In this document: piece by piece, positions 23,827 to 37,591 of the stretch
Position numbering within the stretch: position 1 is the stretch's first letter
Layout: each line of letters begins with the position of its first letter
Assembly: GCF_033568475.1 (NCBI RefSeq)
Contig: NC_133123.1
Span: 128,622,930-128,686,929 of the forward strand
Length of the DNA stretch: 64,000 bases
Direction of reading: 5' to 3'
From: Henckelia pumila
Lineage: Eukaryota > Streptophyta > Magnoliopsida > Lamiales > Gesneriaceae
The notes under the pieces: model-generated
Seen by the model: only the letters and a program-made list of their open reading frames with translations
Database searches by the model: none
Told to the model about the DNA's origin: nothing
Made by a program: the position numbers and the translations under genes

Positions 23827-25057
23827 TTATTGAATCCTCCAAGTTTTTTCTTTTGTCATGAACTCTATTTCCTTTTCAAGGCGTTTCCATGGTTTATGAT
23901 CCTCCAGGAACTCTAGACCAAGAATGAGCTGATCCACTTCTTTTCCTGGAATTTCCCAGATTTGAACTTCCAATTCTCCAATATTTATGACTCCTTGGTA
24001 AGTTCCTTTTTCCTGTTGTTCCAAATAGTAAATCGAGTTACAAAAGAACTGGTTCCGATGACTTGTAATTTTGAATACTATTTTTTACTTCTTTCCATCC
24101 TTCTGGAGATCTAAGTTTTCCTATTATAGAAAACTCTTTTTTTTCTGGTGGAATTTCTTGAATAAGAGATTTGTCCCATCTCCTACTTGTCATTCGATCT
24201 CGTTGGAAAGATAACCTTCGGGGTTCTATTTTAAGGTCTCTGTATAGAACCGATCTGTCTTGAATTTGAATGTCTGTTTCCTGAATTAAAGGAAACTCGG
24301 TCCTTTCCGGGTATATTGCTTGAGCAACTTTTCCAAATATCTCTGGAATTTCAATGAACTCATTTCTAATAAATAATTTGGAATGGTGAGTATTAGAAAG
24401 AGCATATAAAATTTGATACGTAATAGAATATGGCCTATTATCTTCCTTCATTAGTCTTTTTTCCTTGAAGTTTTGATGCAACGTCAAGGCTCGACTAAAA
24501 TCTCTATCAGCTAAATTGTAGGCTATTCTAGGATAAATAACTCCCACAATTTTTCCAGCACACAAATTTCTCGAGATAGTTCCTAGAACCGCATCTTGTA
24601 TATTCTCCATTCTTTTATCGCATACTACGATATCTATGGGTGAATCTATTCCTTCTTTAAAAGTAGCTTTGATCATAATCTGGATTGCTCTAATATGAAT
24701 CCAAGACATTGTCTTTGCTACTTCTGCTTTTAATTTTTGTAATTCCTCTCGAATTTCTTCAAAGGGAATTAACTGCATCTCAATTTGATTACTGGTTAAT
24801 TTCATAGGGATTGCCATTTCCCTCCTGGATACCTTATAAATCAAATTATGTCTTCTTTGTCTTAGCCCTAGGTTTCCTAAGACTCTTTCAACTTGTTCTG
24901 CCGAAAATCCTTGGTACTTCTGTAATGTTGGATTTTCTCTCATAATCCTTTGGACCATATTATGAGATATCATGGTTTGACTAAAGAACCCAACCAAACT
25001 TTCATGTGTTTCATGCCGAAACACTTCCTCTTTACTCTGATTCTAATTTTGATTCAT
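23827..25057 (-). pseudogene. Endogenous pararetrovirus movement protein (30K type), broken
   Basis: The main frame (25024-24038) carries the core of the 30K movement-protein superfamily: a hydrophobic strand ending in the conserved Asp of VVCDKR (near 24620), followed by a G-x-I-x-x-N-L-x-x-G-K stretch and a basic region. The likely start is ATG 25057, overlapping the coat-protein end, but a TAG at 25045-25043 interrupts it four codons later. After a shift at about 24030 a further 65 codons (24024-23827) resemble the C-terminal half of a retropepsin fold (LILGLEFL); this last point is inference. Confidence 0.75.
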
Positions 25058-26719
25058 CCTCAGAAACTTCTTGACTAAACAATATCTCTTCTTCGTATAT
25101 GCTTTCATCTGAGGGGATATCCTCAAATTGATATACTTGGACTAGATCTTGAAAGAAGACTGCATCATCCATATCTGGTGTTGCTTCAAAGAGTTTAACT
25201 CTTTTTTTTTTCTCATTTTCTGGACAATTTGTAGATATATGTCCTCTTGCTCCATATGTCCAGCAGTTGCAATCCTTGAAACTTTCACTTGCTCTTGTAT
25301 GAGTTCTTCTGAAAGTTCTTCTTGATGATGTTCTCTCTATATGATCTGGCTTTTTGTTTGGACCAAAATATTCTTGGTTTCCAAGAATTTTTCATTCTTT
25401 TATTATAGGGATTATTTCTGAATTTTTTCCTTTTAAATCCCTGTGATCTGTTTCCAATGATCGTTAGAAGATCATTTTCTTTACAACATAAAGGTGTACG
25501 TTTATCTATACCCCTTATTTTCTTGTAGTTCTTCTGTAATGCTGTCATGTGGCACCATTCTATCAATTTTCCTTTCAAAAAGGAGGCGCGTCTTGCCAAT
25601 GTATCAAGATTACCTGGAACGTATTCTTTAATCAGAATTTCTCTCCAGGGACTTGGCATTTTTGCGAAAAATAGCTGAATAGCTACATTTTCCTCGACTC
25701 CCAAATTCCATCTGTATTTAGTGAATAACATAATGTATTCATCAACTAAACAGATATCATGTAACTCGAGGCTATACAGAGCTTGAGTATATCTTTTCTT
25801 TTTCTCTGTATCTTGATTATTGAAATAGTCTACCCTTATGAATTGTGCTTTAAATAGGGTGGTCATTCTTCCTCCAATCTCGCTGAGGGATTCTCCTGCT
25901 AAGATTGATTTCTTAGTTTCTGGCATAGTCATCTCCCATGCGATCTTAACAGATCCCATTAGACTCATTTCTAGAAGTTTAATGAATCCTTCTTTATTGA
26001 GATCTAATGTCCCTGCTGCAATTCTCATAGCTGACGTCCAATCATCTATAAGATATTCTCTGTTTTTGAAGTCCAGAACATCAAGGTTTAACATAACCCC
26101 ATAAGGATGTATCAGGTCTAAAACAGTTTTTCCATAAGGAGTTTGATGTAGTGGTATCTTACTCCTTTTTGATCTGGTTCCTGCTGGATGTGAATTTTCT
26201 CCAACTTGGAACTCACTATGTGGTTCTTCTGTTTTAATCACATATCTTGGGGGATTCCCTATGGGTTGTTCATCCTCAGGGAAATTCATTTTTAGATCTA
26301 CTACTTTGAGATTCGCAAAAAAATCCGCAAGATCTTGTAGATCCTCGAGATTTAATGTTTCTAAAGTAGTCATCAGATAGTGTTTTTTCTCTGATACTGC
26401 TTTTATAAGATTAATCATCATTTCATCATCATCAGTTAAGAGTTTTTGGACCATTTTGGTTTTACCTTTCTGATGTAACAAAGGTTCGGTACCAAACGAG
26501 AGTGGTAAACTTCTTCCTGTATTTTCTTTTCTAGAACCAGAAGTTTGTTTTAGATTTGTGATTTTAGTTTGAAGATTCTTTAGAGTTACAAGAATTTCTT
26601 CTTGTTTCTTAATGATTCCTTCAATCTGCCGAGGTATTTCATACAGCTGATTGCTGTAAGATCTCCGGAGAGTTTAGAGGAATCTGGGGCAATCTCTAAA
26701 AATTGAGAGTTAGAAATCA
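25032..26719 (-). pseudogene. Endogenous pararetrovirus coat protein, broken
   Basis: The ORF probably starts at ATG 26719, about 215 bp after the primer site, with a frameshift near 26650, a coiled-coil N-terminus, an open core (26481-25285), a second shift near 25285 and a very acidic tail ending at 25032. The core holds the conserved caulimovirid capsid region and a Lys/Arg-rich stretch. The zinc knuckle near 25270-25225 reads C-W-T-Y-G-A-R-G-H-I-S-T-N-C, so the second Cys of the C-x2-C-x4-H-x4-C motif is Tyr. The knuckle and its position ahead of the movement protein support the call. Confidence 0.8.
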
Positions 26720-26931
26720 TCTTTCTTTATCCCTTCAAAATTGAGAGCATTAATCACAATCTGTCGTAAGTAATCTATTGTGAACAGATTAACTTGTTTA
26801 TAAGATTTCATATAAATAAAATCTTCTTGATTCAAACATTCGTTTGAAGTCATCTTTTTGTAAAAATCTTCTCCTCAACAAAGAAAAGTATGAATTAACG
26901 AATAATATAAAGTCTGAATAATTAACCTAAG

Positions 26932-26943
26932 GCTCTGATACCA
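26932..26943 (-). promoter_or_regulatory. Primer binding site of the endogenous pararetrovirus
   Basis: The minus strand reads TGGTATCAGAGC, the tRNA-Met complementary site that defines position 1 of caulimovirid genomes. It lies about 215 bp upstream of the coat-protein ATG, with no LTR next to it. Confidence 0.85.
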
Positions 26944-27270
26944 TTTTTGCAGATAATTCAAAGTACCATAATTGAGCACAATCATTGCATAAATGAAGTA
27001 CATAAATGCATAAATTGGGTACAAGAATTAAACATTGGATTTGACCAAGTTTGGTGGTCCTATGGAGTTTTAAGAAAGAATTTTTATTGTAGAAATTCAT
27101 AAAAAAGTTAGGTTTGGGTTTAGTGATTTATACACAATTCACTCTTAAAACAAATGTTAATTATCCAAAATTGATATTTTTTTCCTCCTTTTGAAGTAAG
27201 ATACGAAAAGTGATGTTTTATGAACCAGAAAAACGCCGTCGTACGAGGGTTCCATAAGCTTCAAAAATCA

Positions 27271-27296
27271 AAACCCTATCCGTGTACATATATATG
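27271..27296 (+). promoter_or_regulatory. Telo-box and TATA-like run upstream of ubiquitin-eL40
   Basis: AAACCCTA at 27271-27278 is a telo-box, a motif common in promoters of plant ribosomal protein genes. A TATATAT run lies at 27289-27295, about 40 bp before the ATG; whether it serves as the TATA box is unclear because it would leave a very short leader. A degenerate telomere-like phrase (TTAGGTTTGGGTTTAG) occurs further up near 27109. Confidence 0.55.
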
Positions 27297-27315
27297 CATC
27301 AGCTCCACTAGTTAG

Positions 27316-28576
<1,261 letters not shown>

Positions 28577-29237
28577 ATGGCTGGCTGGATCAAATGGATG
28601 ATCACCAAATCTTTGTACTTTTTGAGGTTTCTTTTTGTTGCCAATTAGCATATGAGATGGTTGTTTACTGATTTAACCCATAGACATTTACTCTCCTATT
28701 CATTGGGTTATGTTTCTGAATTGAATTTCCCATTCTCGGTTCGTATTGGTTTCTTCTAGTGTAATATGTGCCTTAATTGCACATAAAAGGTTGTTAAATA
28801 ACAACCATTAACAAGCTGAACAGCATCACATGTGAACTTTATTTCCATACTTAAGAATTAAACATGCAATTGGTCATGCTTTACGCCATGCGTTCATTAA
28901 CAATTAAAAACAGCATAAAACATAGTCTGCTGAATTGACGTAAATTTTGCATGGCTTTCTAAACAAAGGAAAAACAGAAAAAGCTGCGCTGCAAAGAGGC
29001 GTCTTTCTCTTTGCTCTGTTCTCGTTAACTGCTTGGTAAAACTTTAGCCTTGAAAGCTGCCATATTTTTCCAGCATACACCAAACAGCAATGTCAAAGAA
29101 GAATCAGAAGAAGAATCAGCAACCATAGACATCCACATGCAGATCAACATCTGAACTTTCCTTCGAACGATCATGACCCTTTCTTGGAAATTTTTTTTGT
29201 GCGTCTCTACTACATTTTATCTCTATCCTAGGAGTGA
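28577..29237. other. 3' regions between ubiquitin-eL40 and the reductase gene
   Basis: Two convergent genes end here. The sequence should hold the 3' UTR of both, but no polyadenylation site can be fixed by eye. A perfect 18 bp palindrome (GGTTGTTAAATAACAACC) lies near 28790-28808. Confidence 0.5.
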
Positions 29238-32200
29238 CTCATCTGTAATAAATGCAAACAAAGAATCAAACGACTGTTAATTTCTCTGCAGACTGGACAA
29301 TTGAAATCGACAAACCTTTTTGTAGCCACTGATTACATCATGGATGTTATATCATCAACGATAATTTTCTAACAATACAATAAGTTGTATGTTTCAGCTA
29401 AATTTCCATCCCACCAAACAGTAACATAACTAACCTTGTCTGAAAGACGTTTTGAATCATCTTCTGAGGAGATTCCAGAGCAGCATATTCTAACTGAAGC
29501 AACTCATCTGAAGTGAGTTGCCAACCAAGAGCACCTAAGTTTTCTTCAGCCTGTTTAACTGATTTTACACCGGGGATTGGAATTGTACCTTTGCAGATGC
29601 ACCAGTTTATAGCAACCTAATAGCATGATCATATGTTAGCCAAAAAAGCAGTAGGAACAAAGGCTAATGCATAGTGATAAAGATCAAGCTAACTAAGTTG
29701 TACTTGAGGTATGCTTTTCCGCCTTTTTTGTGCAATTTCTTTGAGTGAATTCAGCAGAGGCTCGAGTCCAGGTAAAATTTGTCGAAATAGAAGACCCCTA
29801 CAAGTTTGCATATCGATATCCAACAAGGTCAATAATGTATTTTACTGAAGGGCAGATCCAGCTTCTCATACAAGTTTTCTGAATATATGATTTTTTCTAA
29901 GACCGTAATTTCATTCCCCAAAAATCCATTGAGCCAACCATCTTTATCACTCGTTTCCGTCCTGCCCTCACTTTTTTCTTGAATTCTTGGATCCGCCACG
30001 TAATAAAAGTTTACTAGTTGAAATATATGAAGTATAAATTCTAATGTACCGAGGTCCCCTTGGAAGATTGGAAGAAGTGTATTTTCCAGTAAGCATTCCA
30101 AGTCCTAGAGGACTGTAAGAAATTAAACGAATATCCAGAGAGTCGCATATATCCTTGATTTCCATCTGATCTTTTCCCATGCTTAGAAGTGAAAATTGGA
30201 CCTATTCATAGATTATCAAAATTAAAATATACCGTTTAGGTGTCAGATTGGGATGGGGATTTAATGGAATCTGAAGAACGGAAAGTCACTGCTCTTGATC
30301 ATGATGTGCACATATACTTTCCCTTAATCAAATATAAGTTACAGGGAAGTGTGAAGACAATATAGGACCTGAGCTGAGCATAGTGGCACTCCTCGTTCTT
30401 CAAGGTAATCATATATCTTTAATAGCTGCTTTGGTCCATAATTGCTAACACCGACTGCTCGTACCAATCCCTGCATCATAAAATTATCATTCCAAAACCT
30501 TCATTATTATCATCAAGATGCAACAACAAAGCAGGAATAGAAATACGATTGAAACAAGAAAATGAAATGGGCTATCCTTCTTTATTGAAAATATGAGGAA
30601 AAGTTTCAAGAACATGAAGTTTGTAATTGAACCAAGATGACAAAAAACAAGTGCATGCACAAACAGGCTAAGAAAATTTGGTAGAAGGGATGACCACCCC
30701 TGCTCAACAGGGATCGGCATCAAAGGCAGGGGCAGAACCAGGATAGTGAGGGAGATCTAAAACATATATTCAAATTTGGGTGCAACTTCTCTAAAAATCT
30801 AAGCCCACCCCTTATTTAATGAGGCATTTTCATGGTTGCAATCAATATGATCCCTTATTGCAAGTAATTTACAGGTTCATGGTAACCTTATCGTACATTG
30901 CCACTAAACCATCCCAAAGAGCTCTCTCCTGCAGAGGAGCATAGTTCGCAGTCGACCAGTGTAATTGCCCTATTCCAATTTGATCAAGTTGCATCCTATC
31001 CAATGAAGACCTGGAAACATTCCTCATTGATTTGTTTACTTGAGAGAATTATACTAAAATATTGATTATTCATGTCAAGGAAGAGTTTGTGTGTGCATTT
31101 ATGAATTGCAAGAGAATACAAAACAAAGGCTTTTGTACATGCCAGGATACAATTTAAAAACCAGGTCAAGAAAAATGTCAAAAGTGTGTATCCACAGTTT
31201 TCTCCAAAGAACAGGTTTAGTAAAAAAATACAGGTGAAGAAAAATGACATTAATGAATCATACTTGCAAGCATTGACAAATTGGTTAGGTGTTAAGCGCC
31301 AGGGGTATGCAGCAAATTTTGTTGCAATAACGATATTATCCTGCACCTGTTTCTTCCCTTCAAATTAAGAGAAAAAAACAAATAAAATCAATGCCTTCAG
31401 AAAGTAATTGCTTCATAATTAACTAACTTTGAACCTCAGTACAGTATCGTTTTCTCACGTTGTTTTAAATTAAAAAGATACCGCCAAGTGATGGAGTGTC
31501 AGGAAGATCCCAACCTATCCATAAGTACCAGAACCACATGTACGAAGAGAGGAATCGAGCCTAAACTCTAGCTAACAAGGGTGAAATCAAACCAAGAAAG
31601 ACAATAAACTGAAAGTTGCAGTCCAAAAAGAGAGTAAACTGACAGTGAGTCAACATATAATCTCCCTTAAATTTGACTAGTTAGAAGGCAGACATCATGG
31701 TGTTTTAAAAGTACTGCAACAATATTTTCATCATTGTTAGATTAAACTTGTCTTAGATCAGCTGTGATTTGTTACAGTGACCTCTCCTTGCATTTTTGCT
31801 ACTTAGAGCTTAAGAAATTTTTAGTGACATGGAACAAGTAAAATGCCCAAAATCATGCAATTTGCATTTGCGAAACCTTATATTACTCATCATCGGCAAG
31901 ATGAGAAACATATTTTCTCTCCCCTCATTGACTTCCATCCATCAACAAAAAGGCAGCAATCATGGAAGTAACCAATAGATGCTTACATGATCCCAAAAAC
32001 AGCTATTCAAACGTGGGGCGCTACTTTAATGAGGAAGGGAGGCAAATGTATATTTAAAAAGAAGAAAAAATAACAACCATGCTACCAACCTTACACCCCT
32101 ATTTCAATTCATTAGACTACATTAGCAGAACAGAAACAGGAGCAACCTTCGAGTTCGCGGATGAACTTTCCTAGAAGCTTTTCACTCTGTCCATTCAACT

Positions 32201-32718
32201 TTCCAGTTCCATAAGAATCGGCTGTATCAAATAGATTAATCCCATTCTCCACAGCAAGATTAAAAGTCTGCTGAAGCTCACTGTCCATGGATTCTTGATA
32301 ACCCCATAAAATCTGATTACCCCATGCCCAGGTCCCAAATCCCATCGGAGATACACTTAAAGGGCCAACCTTTACCTGAAAATCACAATTCCTTTTATAC
32401 CACACCGAAATCTCTAAAATTATAAATTTCACTTCCAAATTCCAATTCACCAAGACTCGAAAGAATTGTTGTTTCGGGTCCTTGGTATTTTTACTTATTT
32501 CAGATACCCAACTCGAAAAAATGAAGGGCTACTTCATACCAAAGCTCAACAGACGAAGTGGTGGTAATTTTGTATTCAGAGGGGGAAGCTATTACCTTTT
32601 GCCAGGGCCAAAACCGAGGGAACTTAAAGTTTTTCAGCAAGTTTGGAGAAGAAATGGATGAGTTCTGAGAGCAGTAAACATGCGTATTAGGCGCAGAAAA
32701 TGCAACGGAGAGGGCCAT
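29238..32718 (-). CDS. Plastid-type NADP-dependent aldo/keto reductase (At1g06690-like)
   Basis: Nine exons can be joined in frame: 32718-32596, 32375-32147, 31357-31264, 31010-30887, 30470-30369, 30201-30050, 29797-29704, 29616-29435 and 29241-29238, all GT-AG, giving 1104 nt and 367 residues. The first ~40 residues are Ser-rich and lack Asp and Glu, as expected for a chloroplast transit peptide. The catalytic tetrad is Asp91, Tyr96 (FDTADSYG), Lys131 (ATKFAAYP) and His166 (QLHWS). A cofactor-binding segment [13 protein letters not shown] lies near the C-terminus. It resembles the Arabidopsis plastid oxidoreductase At1g06690; the substrate is unknown. The final exon supplies only one base of the Arg codon plus TGA. 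Confidence 0.93.
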
Positions 32719-35519
32719 TGCTGCTACAGAGTAATGCTTGTTTGAGTTTGCAGTAGAAACTAGAAAGAATAGCGTGCGCTGTCGGGGAAAGGATAAGCGT
32801 TTAGAGTGGACAAAAACCTCTCATAAGACATTTTGACATAGCAAACAGCGGAACAGCACATGCGTTGCACGGACAAAATGTTTTTTTTAACATGTTATTC
32901 TAAATTCGTGTATATTTATTATTAATTATTAATTATTAATTTACTTTTGGTTATTTCTGAAAGTAGAATAAAAAGATTATGGAATTATAACATCTTAAAA
33001 AAAGTGTATTGCAATGATATGTTATATTGTTTTATTGAAGTAATTTATAAATTTAAATCATTAAAAAATATTGATGGCCAAAAAAATTTATTTTGGCACA
33101 TAATTTATATTTTTAAAATATTCAATGAACTTAAAGATAGTATGATAAAAAAAATAATTACAAATATTAGTTTATAAGCTGACAAAAAGAAATTTACAAA
33201 GACTAATTATATTAAAATAAAGATTGTTTATAAAATGATGAACTTTGTAAGATTATGTGAAGCTGTATGTGATATATATATATATATGTATAAATTGTAC
33301 TGTGTTTTACTTACAAACTATTTATTCTGGAATTTTTTCTAAAATGAAATTAATTACAAAGTATTATTTGAAGTTTGTCAGATTATTATTTCAAATTTTA
33401 AAAACTAACTCTTTTTATATATATTACATGCTTGAGATAGATTTTTTAATTGTTTTAAAAAATAAACAAATTTATATCATATACACACATAATATAATAT
33501 TTATATATAACATTTATATATAACATTACACATGTAATACATTGTGGTATGGCTAAGATAAATTATGTAAACCTGGGATGGGCGAAAAAAAAAAAATTAA
33601 ATTAAAACAACACGAACGTTAATACCGGGAAAAAAAACCGAGTATTTTTGTCATTTGAGCCTCACACAAAAGAAAAGGAATTCCTAATTTCACGATCTCT
33701 GCGGAAGTCTGGACTCTATATTTGGCACTATCATGCCAAGGGTGTGTAAAGTTTCTGTATGTAACGTTGTAATCATTCTCATAAATTTGTCCCTTATTAA
33801 ATGTGCTCATTTAAGCCAATAAACTGTTGATTGTGTAATAATTTATAGTGCCTAACGGGTAGAATTGTTTTGCTGTTATTTACGTTTTGATTTTGCACGC
33901 ACAATCCACTCATTACAGGTTGGACAAATTTAATTATCCTAATTATGTTTTGTTGATTAATTTATCGTTAATACATGGTCATTTGTTTTTTAAAACTCTT
34001 TTCTCTCGTATTGATAAAGAAAATTGTTTGTTTAATTCCTTTAGAATATTTACCAGAACCAAAAAAAAATTCTGAGAATCTGGATGTTTTACAAATAAGA
34101 TAAGATAGGATGTAGCATGAAGACACCTGGCTATTACATAGTATGCTATGCACCGAGTAATTTCTTCTTTTTGCTGGTTAATAAAATTTGGTAACAGAAT
34201 ACAGAATTATTTACAAATTATGCATAAATTTTAAGATTTGCACTTTAATTATCTTAATTAACATGCTACAATATTTTGAATAATTTTTTTTATAAATCCT
34301 AAGTTCGATCAGAAAGATATGTTGAATAAATAAATTTTTTTTAAAAAAATAAAACTTGAGTTTAACATATTCTAAATAAAATTTTAGAAATTTATTGTTA
34401 AAAAATATTTGAAAAAAAATATGTCTCCTTTAAAAATCTATTAACGCTATTTTTGGGTTTTTGTCATATTATTAAATAAATTAGTAACTAAATATCAATT
34501 TGACATAGCATTTCAAAAAAAAAATAAGAGATTTATATTGATATATGATCTCTAGAAAATCTCAATATATTAAAAATTAGATCACTCTTCATATATAAAA
34601 GCAAGGTTGTAAAAAACGTGAAGCGCGTCGAAGCGTGGAGGTCAAGCTTCAAACTTTTCAAGTTTAAGCGAGCTTAGAACGAGTTTAAGCGTGAAAAAAC
34701 GTTTTCAATTTTTACTATAATTTTAATTATTTTAATACGAACATTAAATAAAATATTAAATTAACCATAAATATATAATTTAATGGATAATTCAAGTTCT
34801 AAACTATAAATACATAATTATAAAAATATTTTCATTTTAAAAAATAAATGAAATCTTTCGTTCTAAAAAGCGGTCGCTTAATCGATTTAAGCGTATTAAA
34901 GGTTTGGGAAGGGAGTCAGTGTCCTTTGATGAGGTCGTGATTTTGTCATTATTCCGTTTTATTTTACACTTTTTGATTGGAATAAACATGTAGGTTTGAA
35001 TTTAATAAGATTTGCACAATTAGTGAGAGATAAATTAATTTAGAAATTTGCAGATGAAATAGTGTTTTAACAACTTGCTTTTTTTCTTATGCAGCATACA
35101 GTCTTTCTCCACGTTGACAATTCATTGTTTAATTTTTTGTTGATTTTTAAGATTAATATAAGTGATAAAATTTTGTTAGAAGATAAAAACTTCAGTATCC
35201 CTAAATTTAGGTGATGTCCAAATCTTCCTTGTGAAGTTGTTGGTTTTTTGTTCTTATGAAAAGAAATTAGGTGGTATTCATCTCTCATTGATCTGTCATT
35301 TAATCGCTGTGTTAGTGGAAACTCTTTGTTTACCAAGTTTTTTCTACAAAATATGGTGTAATCAGTGGATCCTTGTATACCTTCATTAGTCATTACCTAA
35401 ATTTGAACAAATTATAGATGTGTTCCACATCCATTACACTTGCATGTGTTCTACTTTTACTTTTACGATTTGGGTTTGGTATGATGTGAATGATCCGATG
35501 TACTTATACTTTGTTGCAG
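32719..35519. other. AT-rich intergenic region
   Basis: No convincing gene is visible between the reductase start and the first TM9 exon. A (TA) microsatellite lies at about 33271-33288. A patch at 34600-34900 repeats variants of TTTAAGCG in both orientations and may be an old transposon remnant. The expected first exon of the TM9 gene (signal peptide) was looked for on the + strand and not found. Confidence 0.5.
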
Positions 35520-35756
35520 GGAGATCCTCGTCAGGTGAAAGTGCAAAACTTGACCTCGGAGAAAACTGAAGATTCGTATTTCTACTATTCTCTTCCTTAT
35601 TGTTTGCCAAAGATAGTTGTGGACCATGCAAACCAGGGGGAAATTATTCATAAGAATCTGATTGAGAGCTCTTCGTATAAAGTAAGTATTTCTTCCGGTG
35701 TCTTTTATGGCTGCGTTTACTTAGTGAGATGAATTATGTGGATAAATGATACTGAG

Positions 35757-35997
35757 GGACCGTTTGGTTTGAATGATAGGATAAGTAATCTATAGATAAG
35801 TAATATAATGTAAATTAAAAATAAAAAAGAAAAAATGGTTAATACATTATTTGATTTGATGAATAGATTATAATTTATTTGATTTAATTGATGTAAAATT
35901 ATTAATTAATAAATAGATAAATAATATGACGAAAATAAGACGAAATTGATTGAAATAAATTATACATAGATTAATAATACATCAAACCAAACAATGC
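35757..35997. mobile_element. MITE-like element with GTTTGGTTTGA termini
   Basis: The 241 bp AT-rich segment has imperfect terminal inverted repeats (GGACCGTTTGGTTTGA and its partner GCATTGTTTGGTTTGA on the other strand). It is flanked by CTGAG at 35752-35756 and 35998-36002. The superfamily is uncertain because a 5 bp duplication does not fit the common MITE classes. It lies in the large TM9 intron. Confidence 0.7.
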
Positions 35998-36128
35998 CTG
36001 AGACTATTAAAATAATTCTATAAGAATAACGATAGATAATTAATAACATGTTTACTTTGATTATTTTGAACTGAAATTATGATTGAGTGATGAGTTATAG
36101 ATTTTTCATCTGCCTATGATAAATAATC

Positions 36129-36160
36129 TTTTGTTTTGTTTTGTTTTGTTTTGTTTTGTG
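36129..36160. repeat. (TTTTG)n microsatellite
   Basis: About six TTTTG units occur in tandem within the TM9 intron. Confidence 0.85.
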
Positions 36161-36559
36161 CTCATAAAATTGGGATTGTGATTGTTATTGAAGAATGTAA
36201 ATTATTATTGATTCACATGTGAGTTATTTTTATTAACCAAAATTATTGGGTATGAATATTATTTGTTTTTTAAAATAATAAAAATTGATAAATTGAATAA
36301 AAATATTATTTTCCCCATGAATAAGGATGAATTGATATATGATACATCAAATAAAATTCAAAACACCGACTGTGTGCATCATAATATGGTAAAATATGTT
36401 GTTCAAGAAACAAAACTAACTTTGTAGCCATAAGTAGAGTAAATAAAAAAAAAAACTTGACAAAATGAAAATATTGAAACTTAAAATTACTAAAAGAAAA
36501 TTTGAATTTGACAATTAAAACTAAAACCAAGCATGAATAACCTATAGATTAAAATAATG

Positions 36560-37591
36560 CAAATGATATAATATGTTATTGTCTTTCCTTCGGCCAAATC
36601 CTCAAGGGATCCACGGTCATTTCTGACTGTATGTAGTTATTTAGCAAAAGCACATGGCAAAATCATACGGTAAAGAACCTTTATACCATACAAAAGGGAT
36701 TTCTTAGTATAGGCCATCACTTGTTTAGTAAACTCAATGTCCTTTCTATCACATTCCACGTCGAGTCCTATTTCCTATTTGTAGATATGTGGCGATGATG
36801 TTCAATTTCCTCAGGATTTCAAATGATAGTGGACTTTCTTATATTGTGTTAAAAAACTTTCTGCATTGGCATACCTCTGGTCGCAAAGGTAATAACAACC
36901 TATTAACATGTGTAAACATAAGTCAATAAAGTCCATCGACGGAAATTTCAAAATCAAATAATCACGAGTCGTTTGTATTTGTTAAATTAAAGAACCCTAA
37001 GAACCTTTAACCCATTTGGTCGACAAATTGCATCACACAACACACTAGAATCGGCTGTTGGACCTTCCCATCCCGACAAAACATACACAAATTCATATCG
37101 CGAGCACAAACAACCAACACATTAATAGAGGTAATACCTTTCTTTCTTCTGTATCTGGCCTTTTTATTTTCACGTACACGTTGATTTGTGATCAATCTAA
37201 TGCACCAAGACAACCCTAATATAATATGAAGTTGTTAATATAAAACCAGTATGTGTTTATATAGTTGTGTTTGAGAAACATAAAAAAAAACTTGTTTTGA
37301 CATTTTACTCCATGAATCGTACCTTAAAAGTACTTCCACCTCTCATTTGTACTATCAGCTGACAGCTGGTACGTCTTTTGGTTTGGCAAGAAGGATATAA
37401 TACAATTTAAGTATAGATGATAATACATCCTGAAAGTTTTCACTAATAATTTTTCCACTGCGCAGGTAGTCATGTCTAATAATACGATTTTTCTTGTGAT
37501 GTTCTATAATTTTTTTTATATTGTGGGAACCCACAACCGTCACTTTTCGGTGCGCACAGGTAAACCCTCGGACTAACGCAATAACCTGCAA
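36560..37591 (-). pseudogene. PIF/Harbinger transposase relic
   Basis: Scattered minus-strand frames match a DDE_Tnp_4 transposase in the right order. RIIRHDYLRSGKIISENF and a TNERWKYF segment come first (37591-37320). Next are the core RYRRKKGITSINVLVVCARDM with its V-R-V-R-like lead (37210-37010), and GCYYLCDQRYANAE near 36880. The last visible part is the C-terminal region around SEMTVDPLEDLAEG (36640-36570). Many stops and shifts intervene. The first catalytic Asp region (GALDGT) is not recognisable. It sits inside the TM9 intron, antisense to that gene. Confidence 0.75.

Larger units (their letters stand above)
19440..26950 (-). mobile_element. Endogenous pararetrovirus (Caulimoviridae), near genome-length, defective
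   Basis: The minus strand reads, in order, a tRNA-Met primer site (26943-26932), coat protein, movement protein, polymerase (protease, RT, RNase H), transactivator-like protein, then a TATA box (19942-19933) and a leader. No LTRs, integrase or integrase-like motifs are present. Coat before movement protein before polymerase before transactivator is the layout of the cavemovirus/solendovirus type, whereas badnaviruses and caulimoviruses place the movement protein first. The length, about 7.5 kb, is one genome linearised close to the primer site. All reading frames carry stops or shifts, so no functional product is expected. The left boundary is approximate. Confidence 0.88.

Noticed and set aside
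35067..35393. 108 codon minus-strand frame upstream of the TM9 exons
   Set aside because: No recognisable domain, AT-rich composition and no splice or start context; also not the missing TM9 first exon.
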